Source of the DNA: Paenibacillus sp. 1781tsa1
GTDB lineage: Bacteria; Bacillota; Bacilli; Paenibacillales; Paenibacillaceae
Assembly: GCF_024159265.1 (NCBI RefSeq)
Contig: NZ_JAMYWY010000001.1
Coordinates: 3,472,001-3,536,000, forward strand
Reading direction: 5' to 3'
DNA length: 64,000 nucleotides
Shown: positions 17,695-26,527 of the stretch, piece after piece
Numbering within the stretch: position 1 is the stretch's first letter
Layout: each line of letters begins with the position of its first letter
The notes under the pieces: model-generated
Seen by the model: the letters and a program-made list of their open reading frames with translations, nothing else
The model's database searches: none
Told to the model about the DNA's origin: nothing
Position numbers and translations under genes: made by a program

Positions 17695-19278
17695 ATGCAG
17701 CGTAAAAAGATTTCATTTGCTATTCTGTCGGCAATCTTAGGACTTGGAACGCTTTTGTCGGGTTGTGGGGGAAATGAAGAAGTTACATCGACCTCGAGTA
17801 ATTCGCAAGGCCAGTCTGGCCAGTTTGCAACCAAAATGAAGATCTCCATGTTTAACCAAGGCACGTTCAATGCTGCTGCTCCAGTACCTCCACGGGATGA
17901 AGATATTCAACGCCAAATGTTGGAAGAAGAGATGAACATCGACTTGGATATGATGATTCCTCAAGCGGGTCAAGCAACAACCAAACTGAATACGCTCATT
18001 GCAGGCGGGGATATTCCAGACTTGATCTTCTTGAAGAGCCGCGCTGATCTTGCGCAATATTACGACCAAGGTGTGCTTGCGGATTTGACACCTTATCTGG
18101 ATCAGTTTCCTGAATTACAGAAACGGTTTGGCAATGACTCCTGGGAGGCGATGTCCTATCAAGGGAAAACGATCGGAGTTCCAGGCTATGATAATGTAAA
18201 CGGTATCAGTCGTAGCTTCTTCATTCGCAACGATTGGCTGAAAAAGCTGAATATGGAAGTGCCAACAACACCTGATGAGTTGTTCGAAGTTATGAAAGCC
18301 TTTACAGAGAAAGATCCGGACGGTAATGGCAAAAACGATACGTACGGATTCATCGGCGGTATGAATAAAGAAGGCAATCTGCAAACCTACGGCTTCGATA
18401 GCTTGATGTGGATGTTTGGCGTTAATCCTCCTTCGGCCGTTGAGATAAAAGATAATGAACCGGTATTCCTGTTTATCGATCCTAAAATGAAAGAGGCACT
18501 TGCCTACATTAATAAAATGATGGCAGCCAAAGTCGTAGACCCGGACTGGGTGACGATGAATTCACCTGATCTGTTGGACCAAAAGATGTTTAAGGGTAAA
18601 GTTGGCTTCATGATCAGAGATGCTCGCAGGCTTGAACCGGATTATCAGCAGAAAATGAAAGAAATTAGTGGAGAGGTGCCGGAATGGATCGTTATTCCTC
18701 CAATGAAAGGTCCTTACGGGGATCAGATTGTAGAGAGAAAATCATTCCAAGGCAATTCATGGGCCATATCTGCAAAAGCGGACGAGGACAAAATCATTCG
18801 CATCTTGTCCATGCTGAATTATCTCTTTACGGATGAAGAAGCCTATCCGAATTTTGCATACGGAATCAAAGGGATTCATTGGGATGTCGTAGATGGCAAG
18901 ATCAAAAATAAAACCTCCGAGTTATCGAAGGAAATGAAAGAGAAGTACCTGTGGGTCGATCATTATAGAATGCCGCGGCGTGGTGATGATGCGGAGTACT
19001 TCAGCTTCCAGAATCCGAAGACGGCGGAAGCTTTCAAGAACAATCAGCAATATGTGGGGCCAACGTTGCCCGGTAATTTATTGACTCCGGACCCGAGCGA
19101 CACCTTGGATGCTGACCGCCAACGTTTCATTAATGAAAGCTTGGTTAAATTTATGACGGGCAAAGAACCTCTCTCCAATTGGGAGAATTTCCTCCAAACG
19201 TTGGATACCAAGTTTGACATGCAGAAATATAAGGAAACAGCTACCCAGCAATTTAAAGACGCCGGCCTCATCAAGTAA
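17695..19278 (+). CDS. Extracellular solute-binding lipoprotein, LplA/YtcQ family
   Basis: Substrate receptor of the importer, 527 residues, family 1 solute-binding fold. The signal peptide ends in the lipobox LSGC with the lipid-modified Cys24, then a Ser/Gly-rich tether. The large size and the DPDGNGKNDTYGF loop are typical of the LplA/YtcQ group that binds oligosaccharides from plant or microbial polymers. AAAGGAGAGG lies before the ATG. The sugar is unknown; the neighbouring enzymes suggest a modified or acylated glycan. Confidence 0.88.
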   Translation: MQRKKISFAILSAILGLGTLLSGCGGNEEVTSTSSNSQGQSGQFATKMKISMFNQGTFNAAAPVPPRDEDIQRQMLEEEMNIDLDMMIPQAGQATTKLNTLIAGGDIPDLIFLKSRADLAQYYDQGVLADLTPYLDQFPELQKRFGNDSWEAMSYQGKTIGVPGYDNVNGISRSFFIRNDWLKKLNMEVPTTPDELFEVMKAFTEKDPDGNGKNDTYGFIGGMNKEGNLQTYGFDSLMWMFGVNPPSAVEIKDNEPVFLFIDPKMKEALAYINKMMAAKVVDPDWVTMNSPDLLDQKMFKGKVGFMIRDARRLEPDYQQKMKEISGEVPEWIVIPPMKGPYGDQIVERKSFQGNSWAISAKADEDKIIRILSMLNYLFTDEEAYPNFAYGIKGIHWDVVDGKIKNKTSELSKEMKEKYLWVDHYRMPRRGDDAEYFSFQNPKTAEAFKNNQQYVGPTLPGNLLTPDPSDTLDADRQRFINESLVKFMTGKEPLSNWENFLQTLDTKFDMQKYKETATQQFKDAGLIK

Positions 19279-19286
19279 AAATAAAC

Positions 19287-19322
19287 AAAGAGAGAGTGGC
19301 TATTCGTAGCCCCTCTCTTTAT
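19287..19322 (+). terminator. Terminator after the ABC transporter genes
   Basis: Long stem AAAGAGAGAGTGGCTA pairing with TAGCCCCTCTCTTT around a TTCG loop, ending in TTTATT. It would separate the transporter unit from the two-component genes, or make read-through into them low. Confidence 0.75.
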
Positions 19323-19371
19323 TCGCATATGCTATTCTTAGTACAAAACGGAACTAAAAGGAAGATGATCC

Positions 19372-21117
19372 ATGCGAAGAAGAATCAGCTTGCCTTTAAA
19401 ATTATTTTTTATCGTGTTTGCCTTTGTATTAGGCTGCATCATCTTGATAAGCCAATTGTCTTATCGCTATGTTCAAAAGGAAATAAGAACCAATGATATT
19501 TATTACACCAATCAAATATTAGACAAGGTAGACCAGTATTTCACCGTTAATTTTTCCTCCTTCCAGACGATTCTCTTCTCAGTTGAAACATCAGTGAAAG
19601 CCAACATTAACAATACCGAAGTGATTAAAAAGCAATTAAGAGAGCTGTATGAACTCAACAGTATTTATGTCAGTAATATTTATTTGATCAAAAGCGATTT
19701 ATCCATTCTAGGCGGAAGTGCACCTACACGAATATTCGATGAACCTTTATCGGAAAGGGAGCCATTGTATGATGCGGCTGACAAAAATAGAAGGACTACC
19801 TTTGTTAGTGAACCATACAAATCAAAGTACTCCGGCTGGACTGTTACGATGGTTCGATATCTGAATGGTGCTCCGTTTCCTATGGCCATTGCGGTTGATC
19901 TGGATCTAAATGCCATTGAAGAAACCTTGTTCAAGATTAATAAACAGGAACAAATGAATTTGGCTCTAATCACCGCGTCAGGGAAGATCATTGCCGGATT
20001 TTCTGAAAATAAAGGACCCCTTAGTATTCAAGATCATACGTTTTCAATCGGAGAGACGTCAGCGGAAGAAATTCTGGATACGACCGAAACAAACCTTCAA
20101 CTGCATACGAAGGATGTCATCCCCGTCTCCCTTTTGAAGAAACCAACGGAAAAATTCAACTGGACCATTGTCTCCGTTAATGATGAATCACGCTTGAAAG
20201 CAGCTTTATCCAGATTGGAAACCTATTATATTGAGCTTCTAGCTGCGGGTCTTCTGTTAAGTTTGTTCATTTCTTTTTTGGTTGCCAAATATATAAGGAA
20301 ACCACTCTATACGCTCAAAACAAAAATGAAGCAAGTGGAGCAAGGCATCCTCACAACGACAATAACCATTAACCGAAACGATGAGTTTGGAGATCTTTCA
20401 CGCGCATTCGATCGTATGTTACAGCAAATTGTTGAACTGATTCGCCGAGCCGAGCTTCATAATGAACTTGAGCGGAAGCTGGAAATCCAGGTGTTACAGT
20501 CTCAAATAAACCCACATTTTTTGTATAACACGCTTGGTTCGATCAGCAATGTTATACGTCTCGGACAAATAGAGAAAGTCGATGTAGTGATCGGGTCGCT
20601 CATTTCATTATTGGAATACGGGATAAACGATGCTTCTGAGAAGGTGTCCCTACGTCAAGAATTACGCAATGTAGCGGACTATATCGAGATCCAGAACATT
20701 CGGTATAACCGAAACTTCAATTTGATTGAAGATATTGAAGCAGGATTACTGGATTTCCCAGTTTTCCGAATGCTGCTGCAGCCCCTTGTGGAGAATAGTA
20801 TTTTCCATGGTTATAACGGAGGCGAAATTGAGGGACCTATTACGATTCATGCGTACAGGGAAGACGATATCGTGATCATAGAAGTTGTTGACCAAGGTGA
20901 GGGAATTGCAGCCGACAAATTAAAGCATATTTTAATCTCAGAACCGAGTGAAGAGGAAGTAAAAAGAAAAAGAATCGGGTTGAATAATATTCATGGTCGA
21001 ATAAGACTTCACTACGGAGACCAATTCGGACTGGATATCAATAGCATACCTAAGGAAATAACCCGCATACGCGCATTATTCCCGGCAGAATTGCAAAAGG
21101 AGATGCATAATGGGTAA
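19372..21117 (+). CDS. Sensor histidine kinase, YesM family
   Basis: Membrane sensor of 581 residues. Helix 1 (about 11-31), an extracellular Cache-like sensing domain (about 35-280), helix 2 (about 285-305), a HAMP linker (about 306-358), then the LytS/YesM kinase core with the phospho-acceptor His near residue 381 in QINPHFLYNTL and the ATP-binding N-box PLVENSIFHGY. These kinases sense extracellular sugars, often together with the solute-binding protein, and signal to an AraC-type response regulator. The next gene overlaps it by 8 bp and encodes that partner. Confidence 0.92.
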   Translation: MRRRISLPLKLFFIVFAFVLGCIILISQLSYRYVQKEIRTNDIYYTNQILDKVDQYFTVNFSSFQTILFSVETSVKANINNTEVIKKQLRELYELNSIYVSNIYLIKSDLSILGGSAPTRIFDEPLSEREPLYDAADKNRRTTFVSEPYKSKYSGWTVTMVRYLNGAPFPMAIAVDLDLNAIEETLFKINKQEQMNLALITASGKIIAGFSENKGPLSIQDHTFSIGETSAEEILDTTETNLQLHTKDVIPVSLLKKPTEKFNWTIVSVNDESRLKAALSRLETYYIELLAAGLLLSLFISFLVAKYIRKPLYTLKTKMKQVEQGILTTTITINRNDEFGDLSRAFDRMLQQIVELIRRAELHNELERKLEIQVLQSQINPHFLYNTLGSISNVIRLGQIEKVDVVIGSLISLLEYGINDASEKVSLRQELRNVADYIEIQNIRYNRNFNLIEDIEAGLLDFPVFRMLLQPLVENSIFHGYNGGEIEGPITIHAYREDDIVIIEVVDQGEGIAADKLKHILISEPSEEEVKRKRIGLNNIHGRIRLHYGDQFGLDINSIPKEITRIRALFPAELQKEMHNG

Positions 21118-22720
21118 AGAGTATACCTGCTTCATTGTTGACGATGAAGATCTGATCATTCAACGATTGGAATTGTTTTTTAGTGAGCTATCTCATAGGG
21201 ATAAGCGATTTGTTCTAGTGGGAAAAGCAAATAATGGCCTAAATGGGATCGAGGAGATCATCAAACTTAAGCCGGATATCGTCATATCCGATATCGTTAT
21301 GCCGCGCATGGACGGAATCTCCATGATTGAGCAGCTCAAGGCGGAACTCCCCCATACCCAGTACATACTTTTGACCGCTTATTCATCCTTTGAATACGCC
21401 CAGCGAGCTATTCAAGCCAACGTATTGGAGTACATTGTAAAGGTTCCGCTAAGGGAAGCCGATCTGAATCGAGCATTGGATAAGGCAGCTGGAATTTTAA
21501 ATGAGTTTGAGAAAAAAGAAGCGGAATTTCACTCGTTAAACGTATCCGTACTTGAAAATAAATATAGAGTCCGCAAGCAATTTTTTAACGAACTGATCCG
21601 GGGTGAAATTCCTTCTCATCGGGCATCGGATTTTGCCAATCGCATGCAGTTTCATTTCTTTCAAGCCAACTATTGCTGCTTCATCGTTGAGATGAATACG
21701 TATGAAAGTTTCCGAAACGAATACGCTGCCACAGATCAAAACATCTTGAAATATGCGATTACGAATATCATCGAAGAAACGGTGATGAGTGGTGGCCGTG
21801 GTGTAGCTGCGGATCTGTCTGATAATCGTTTTATTGGCTTTTTATCCTGGGAAAATAACCGCAGTGATATGGAAACGGAATACGCTTGCCTATCCTTGGG
21901 AGGGCAGATCATCTCTCATTTGCATCAATATGTGAATCAAAGGGTATCGGTCGCTTTTGGAGGTCCACACCGAGGCTGGGAATCGATCAAACAGGCGTAC
22001 ACGGAAGCTAAAAATGTGAGTGAGGATTTCTATTATCATACCGAAAAAGTAGTCAAAACACCGATGCATCGGTTCCAATACCATAATGACAAAAAAGCAG
22101 ACTTTCAGCAGAAGCTGAATGATTTTCTTATACGGCTGAAACGAAAGATTTCCAAGGAAGAGCTGGACAATGCACTTGCCGAACTGTTGCAATTTGTTTC
22201 GGACCATAAAATCCACAAATCCATCATGGCGCCCATGATTAGAGACTTGTACAGAGAGATTACCTTAAAGTTTAAATCGGGTAACAAGTTGACCACGGAA
22301 GTAGCAGAATTCCCTATGGAATATATGGCATTTCAAGAGCAACTCGCCTATATTGGCGACTTCACATTCGAATACGTGCATGCGGGCCAACGGTTACATC
22401 GTGCAGAAATCATGAGTGCTATTCATTTTATAGAGAAAAACCTGAAACAGCGTTTAACGCTGGAGGCCATTGCGGAGGAAGTGAATCTAGCGCCATCGTA
22501 TTTTAGCAGCTTATTCAAAAAAACAATGAACGAAGGTGTGATTAGCTACATCAACCGTAAAAAAATCAACCTCGCTCTCGAGTTGTTACATGTGAAGGAT
22601 TATTCTTTATTGGAATTATGCGAGGAAGTAGGCATTGTCAATGAAGGTTACTTTTGCAAACTTTTTAAAGAATATACCGGTGATACACCTAAGCAATACC
22701 GAATCAAGATGACACGGTAG
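21110..22720 (+). CDS. AraC-type response regulator, YesN family
   Basis: A 536-residue regulator. The receiver domain (1 to about 120) has the acidic pair D11/D12 and the phospho-acceptor D61 in ISDIVMPRMDG. A long middle region (about 130-430) is usual for YesN. The C-terminal AraC DNA-binding domain (about 435-536) has two HTH units, the first in LEAIAEEVNLAPSYFSSLFK and the second ending in YFCKLFKEYTGDTPKQYR. It is coupled to the kinase by an 8-bp overlap. It is the best candidate to bind the 44-bp block repeated before the ABC operon and the giant secreted-protein gene. Confidence 0.92.
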   Translation: MGKEYTCFIVDDEDLIIQRLELFFSELSHRDKRFVLVGKANNGLNGIEEIIKLKPDIVISDIVMPRMDGISMIEQLKAELPHTQYILLTAYSSFEYAQRAIQANVLEYIVKVPLREADLNRALDKAAGILNEFEKKEAEFHSLNVSVLENKYRVRKQFFNELIRGEIPSHRASDFANRMQFHFFQANYCCFIVEMNTYESFRNEYAATDQNILKYAITNIIEETVMSGGRGVAADLSDNRFIGFLSWENNRSDMETEYACLSLGGQIISHLHQYVNQRVSVAFGGPHRGWESIKQAYTEAKNVSEDFYYHTEKVVKTPMHRFQYHNDKKADFQQKLNDFLIRLKRKISKEELDNALAELLQFVSDHKIHKSIMAPMIRDLYREITLKFKSGNKLTTEVAEFPMEYMAFQEQLAYIGDFTFEYVHAGQRLHRAEIMSAIHFIEKNLKQRLTLEAIAEEVNLAPSYFSSLFKKTMNEGVISYINRKKINLALELLHVKDYSLLELCEEVGIVNEGYFCKLFKEYTGDTPKQYRIKMTR

Positions 22721-22831
22721 GAATTCCAATAAGGATGCAAAAAATGTATGATTTTTTCGTGAAATCCTGTAAAAAAATAGGTGCCAAAACCATTACCATG
22801 ATAGGAGCATCTAATCATGGAGGTTATCAAA

Positions 22832-25048
22832 ATGGAGTCTATAAAAGCTGATGTAACCGTCGTAGGTGGAGGTATTGCAGGGATATGTGCTGCCATTGCA
22901 GCAGCACGCCAAGGGCTGCTGGTTTCACTTATTAATGATCGGCCAGTTCTAGGGGGAAATGCGAGCAGCGAGGTCAGAGTGCACATCAACGGGTCGGCTT
23001 ATCTCGGAAACAGTCCATCCTACTATGCTCGAGAGGGCGGGTTAATAGAAGAACTGAAGCTGAAGATATTTCATTACAATCCGTTATACAACAAGAAGCT
23101 GATGCTTTCACTTTCCGATACAGTCTTACTCGACATGGTTTATGATGAGCCCAACATTTCTCTATTCTTGAACACATGCGTACATGAAACGGGTATGGAG
23201 AACGGCAGAATCCAATGGGTGGAGGGCCTTCAATTGGCTTCCGAGAGAAAATTTCGTTTTGAAAGCCCAACCTACATCGATTGCTCCGGGGATGGAATTG
23301 TTGGATATCAAGCAGGCGCTCACTTCCGATGGGGAAGAGAAGCGAAGCATGAATACCAAGAGGAGCTGGCTCCTGAAGTGGCGGATCATTACACCATGGG
23401 TGATACGATTCTGTTTCAAGCCCGTGACGTAGACTATGCCGTTCCTTACAAAAGGCCTGGATTTGCGTATGATATTACGAAGCTGGAGTTTTTTGATAGT
23501 ATCCGAAAAGGATTAAACCATCGATCTTTTCCAAGGAAAATCAATGGGCTTGGCGGATTGTGGTGGCTGGAATACGGCGGGCATATGGATATTATCAAGA
23601 ATAATGAAGACATCGCATTGGAACTACGAAAATTGGTGTACGGGATATGGGATTATATCAAAAACAGCGGCGAGTTTGATGATGTAGACAATCTCATACT
23701 GGATTATGTGTGCCCGATTCCGGGAAAGCGGGAGTCGAGACGATTTATAGGTGAACACATGCTGTCTCAGGACGATCTTACTGCGAAACCTCATTTCGAA
23801 GATGCGGTATCTGTCGGAGGCTGGTATATGGATCTGCATGCGAATAAAGGCATCTATGATGAGGGACCAGCTACAGCATGGAATTTTGTGCCGGGATTGT
23901 ATAATATCCCGTTCCGCAGCTTATTTTCACGCAATATTCCTAACCTGATGTTCGCTGGCCGCAATATAAGCACTACCCATGTGGCTTTTGGGTCTACAAG
24001 GGTCATGGCAACCTGTGGTTGTATGGGGCAGGCTGTAGGGACGGCTGCTGCGTTATGCGTAAAATATGAGACAGACCCCGCGACCCTGGTCAAAGCCCAT
24101 ATGGGTGAACTTCAGGCGCAGCTGCTTCGAGACGGGCAAACGATTGTGGGGCTTCAAGAGCCGTTGGATCGTTATTTTGCAGATGGATTAACGATTCGTG
24201 CCTCGTCTCAGCGAAGCTATGAACATCTTCATCCAACCGAAGAGATCTCCTTGGACAAAGCATTATGTTTGGTCTTGCCGATTCAGACATCCAAGGCTGA
24301 AAGTGTGCTTATTAAAATTAAAAATAGATCCGAGCAATCCGAAACGCTGCAAGTGAAGCTGTACGGCGGGGAGCGGAAGGAAAACTATATTCCCACCAGC
24401 GAGCTGAAAGACTATCAATTGCTTATTTCAGCGGGTTACGATGACTGGATTACGCTGGACCTGGGCTGTGAGAAACCAGCTGATGACAAAGTCTACATCG
24501 TATTGGAAGGTTCAGAGAGCCTTGCGATACACACCAATGAAGAGAAAATGACTGGAGCGGTGAGCTTCCTTTATAGACCGGAAGAGCCATCCAGGCTGAA
24601 GAAGCTTAATAAGAGCATTTGCTTCAAGGATCTGATACCATCCCAGGATATGTATAATCCCGCGAATGTCGTCAACGGTTTCTCCAGACCTTATGGTCTG
24701 CCAAACGGTTGGATTTCGGAACGGACGGAAGGACAGGAATGGTTGGAATTTGGTTTTGCAAGCCCCAAGAATCTGGATGAAATCCATCTTGTCTTCAATT
24801 CACAGCTGAATTTGGAGCATTTCGACGATCCAATCGAGCCACTGATCCAGGATTATAATGTGACCTTAACGTTAGAGGACGGAACAAAGAGTGAAATTAA
24901 AGTCCGCGGGAATTATCTTTCGTTGAATAAACATCTGGTGAATGCACAAGGTGTAACCCAAATCCGGTTTGATTTCTGTGCAACGTATGGCTCACTTTAT
25001 TATGAAGTGTTTGCAGTGAAATTTTTTGCTCCTAAAAATGCGAAGTGA
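22832..25048 (+). CDS. FAD-dependent oxidoreductase (FAD_oxidored family)
   Basis: About 738 residues. An N-terminal Rossmann FAD site (VVGGGIAGICAAIAAARQG), a conserved GGNASSEVR loop and a second nucleotide-contact segment FAGRNISTTHVAFGSTRVM identify the FAD_oxidored family, common in polysaccharide-use loci of Bacteroidota and Paenibacillus but with no settled substrate. The last 200 residues look like a beta-sandwich of the discoidin type (VVNGFSRPYGLPNGW, then LEFGFASPKNLDEIHL), possibly sugar-binding. No signal peptide, so it acts inside the cell on imported material. Two starts are possible: ATG 22817 (AGGAG 9 bp before) or ATG 22832 (GGAGGT 7 bp before); the second is chosen. Confidence 0.82.
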   Translation: MESIKADVTVVGGGIAGICAAIAAARQGLLVSLINDRPVLGGNASSEVRVHINGSAYLGNSPSYYAREGGLIEELKLKIFHYNPLYNKKLMLSLSDTVLLDMVYDEPNISLFLNTCVHETGMENGRIQWVEGLQLASERKFRFESPTYIDCSGDGIVGYQAGAHFRWGREAKHEYQEELAPEVADHYTMGDTILFQARDVDYAVPYKRPGFAYDITKLEFFDSIRKGLNHRSFPRKINGLGGLWWLEYGGHMDIIKNNEDIALELRKLVYGIWDYIKNSGEFDDVDNLILDYVCPIPGKRESRRFIGEHMLSQDDLTAKPHFEDAVSVGGWYMDLHANKGIYDEGPATAWNFVPGLYNIPFRSLFSRNIPNLMFAGRNISTTHVAFGSTRVMATCGCMGQAVGTAAALCVKYETDPATLVKAHMGELQAQLLRDGQTIVGLQEPLDRYFADGLTIRASSQRSYEHLHPTEEISLDKALCLVLPIQTSKAESVLIKIKNRSEQSETLQVKLYGGERKENYIPTSELKDYQLLISAGYDDWITLDLGCEKPADDKVYIVLEGSESLAIHTNEEKMTGAVSFLYRPEEPSRLKKLNKSICFKDLIPSQDMYNPANVVNGFSRPYGLPNGWISERTEGQEWLEFGFASPKNLDEIHLVFNSQLNLEHFDDPIEPLIQDYNVTLTLEDGTKSEIKVRGNYLSLNKHLVNAQGVTQIRFDFCATYGSLYYEVFAVKFFAPKNAK

Positions 25049-25065
25049 GGTCGGGTGAAGTTGCG

Positions 25066-26274
25066 ATGAAAGAATTTTTTCCTCGGAGAGGGCTGCCTAA
25101 TGTCATTCAGAAGTTGGAAAATGGGGAACCCGTGACCATCGTTTATTTTGGCGGCAGTAATACACGTTCGGCAGGATACAGGGTCATGACCGCGGATTGG
25201 CTGCGAGAGCAATATCCCCAGGCCGATATCCGCCCAGTGAACGCAGGCATTGATGGGACAGGATCGGACCTCGGCTGCGCCCGTTTGCAGAACGATGTAC
25301 TGCGTCATCAGCCTGATCTCGTGTTTGTTGAATTTGTCGGAAATGATGGAGGAGTCCCCGAATCCAAGGCGCGAATCGAAGGTATTGTCCGACAAATCCG
25401 CAAGCACAGCCTATTCACCGATATCCTGTTCGTATATACGATTAAGGAGCGGGATTTGAACTTATTTCAATCCGGCGAGTACCAGAAGGGTGCTCTTATG
25501 CAAGAGGAAGTCGCCGACTATTACGGCATTCCTTCGATTCATCTGGGCGTGACGGTCAGTCAATTGGTTACAGATGGAAAGCTCATTTTCACTTCAAGTG
25601 CAGATGCATCCATTCCCGGTGCCGTTATTTTTACGCATGATTCGATCCATCCAACGATTCCCGAAGGACATCAGATTTACACGGACACCATCACTCGGTC
25701 ATTTGAGAAAATGAGCGAACTTCGAGATCACGTGGGAAAAGTGGAACATCATTTGCCGCAAGACACTCTGGTCCCGGCCAATCCTTGGGAGTATGCAACC
25801 ATGCTGCCACTGGATCAACTCACTCATTTTTCCGCAGGATGGTCTTACATGACCCCCGATGATTTTTCCTTAGTGCGCGAGTATGATTGGTTGTTCCCCA
25901 GTCTATGGCGAGCAGTTGATCCCGGAGAGACGATCACAGTGGAGTTTGAGGGAACCCACATCGGCTTATTCGATATCGGGGGGCCGGATTCTGGCAGATT
26001 GAAGGTGTCGGTGGATGGAGAGGAATCCTTTGTTATCGATCGATTCACACCCTATAACGATCATAATCGAAATCAATATGTTTTCTTGCCGGAACTACCG
26101 AATGGGAAACATACCGTTCGCTTCGAGATCGATCACGAGAAGACAGACAAAGCGGCCGTGTTTGAGGCAAGTGGCAATGTAAGAAGCATCGCACATGTTC
26201 AGCAGCATCCGGATTGGTATAATCAAACGGTCATTCAGCTTGGAAAGTTGTTATTAGTGCAGCCGCCATTATAA
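25066..26274 (+). CDS. SGNH/GDSL-type hydrolase (putative carbohydrate esterase)
   Basis: About 402 residues. The N-terminal SGNH fold has the nucleophile Ser31 in block I (YFGGSNTRS), the Gly in NAGIDGTGSD, the Asn in VEFVGNDGG and the catalytic Asp/His in HDSIHPT. The C-terminal 150 residues form a beta-sandwich (DPGETITVEFEGTHIGLFDI) of the kind found on carbohydrate esterases. No signal peptide, so deacylation of an imported oligosaccharide in the cytoplasm is likely. ATG 25066 is preferred over the GTG 25045, which overlaps the end of the previous gene. It is translated right after the FAD oxidoreductase. Confidence 0.82.
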   Translation: MKEFFPRRGLPNVIQKLENGEPVTIVYFGGSNTRSAGYRVMTADWLREQYPQADIRPVNAGIDGTGSDLGCARLQNDVLRHQPDLVFVEFVGNDGGVPESKARIEGIVRQIRKHSLFTDILFVYTIKERDLNLFQSGEYQKGALMQEEVADYYGIPSIHLGVTVSQLVTDGKLIFTSSADASIPGAVIFTHDSIHPTIPEGHQIYTDTITRSFEKMSELRDHVGKVEHHLPQDTLVPANPWEYATMLPLDQLTHFSAGWSYMTPDDFSLVREYDWLFPSLWRAVDPGETITVEFEGTHIGLFDIGGPDSGRLKVSVDGEESFVIDRFTPYNDHNRNQYVFLPELPNGKHTVRFEIDHEKTDKAAVFEASGNVRSIAHVQQHPDWYNQTVIQLGKLLLVQPPL

Positions 26275-26300
26275 TGAATTGTTTCACTTGAAACACGTTA

Positions 26301-26353
26301 AAACCTACATTCTATCTGACTGCAATAAGTGCTCAGGTAGATGTAGGTTTTTT
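26301..26353 (+). terminator. Terminator after the oxidoreductase-esterase pair
   Basis: AAACCTACATTCTA pairs with TAGATGTAGGTTT across a loop that itself can pair (TCTGA/TCAG), then six T. It ends the transcript just before the repeated operator of the next gene. Confidence 0.75.
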
Positions 26354-26354
26354 A

Positions 26355-26418
26355 CTTAAAATCGTATAAGAAATTCTTAAAATGAAAGAAATTTCACCGT
26401 GAAGTGACATGCTAAGAT
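26355..26418 (+). promoter_or_regulatory. Regulated promoter of the giant protein gene, shared operator
   Basis: Second copy of the 44-bp block (26355-26398). The two AGAAATTY repeats start at 26369 and 26387, again 18 bp apart. An extended -10, TGCTAAGAT (26410-26418), lies 26 bp after the second repeat, against 25 bp in the ABC promoter. Same layout, so same regulator. Confidence 0.65.
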
Positions 26419-26497
26419 AAAAACAGCAGAGCGGATTAGTCAGAAGGGTAAGATCATTGCTTTTTTACGACCAATCGAACAAAAGGCAATCTATTCT

Positions 26498-26511
26498 TGA
26501 AAGCGTTACCA
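26498..26511 (+). promoter_or_regulatory. cre box (CcpA site)
   Basis: TGAAAGCGTTACCA matches the cre consensus TGWAAGCGNTWNCA at all 14 positions, and the flanking T on each side fits the longer consensus as well. It lies about 80 bp after the proposed -10 and just before the ribosome site, a roadblock position for carbon catabolite repression. Confidence 0.75.
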
Positions 26512-26527
26512 TTATTGAGGAGAGGCT

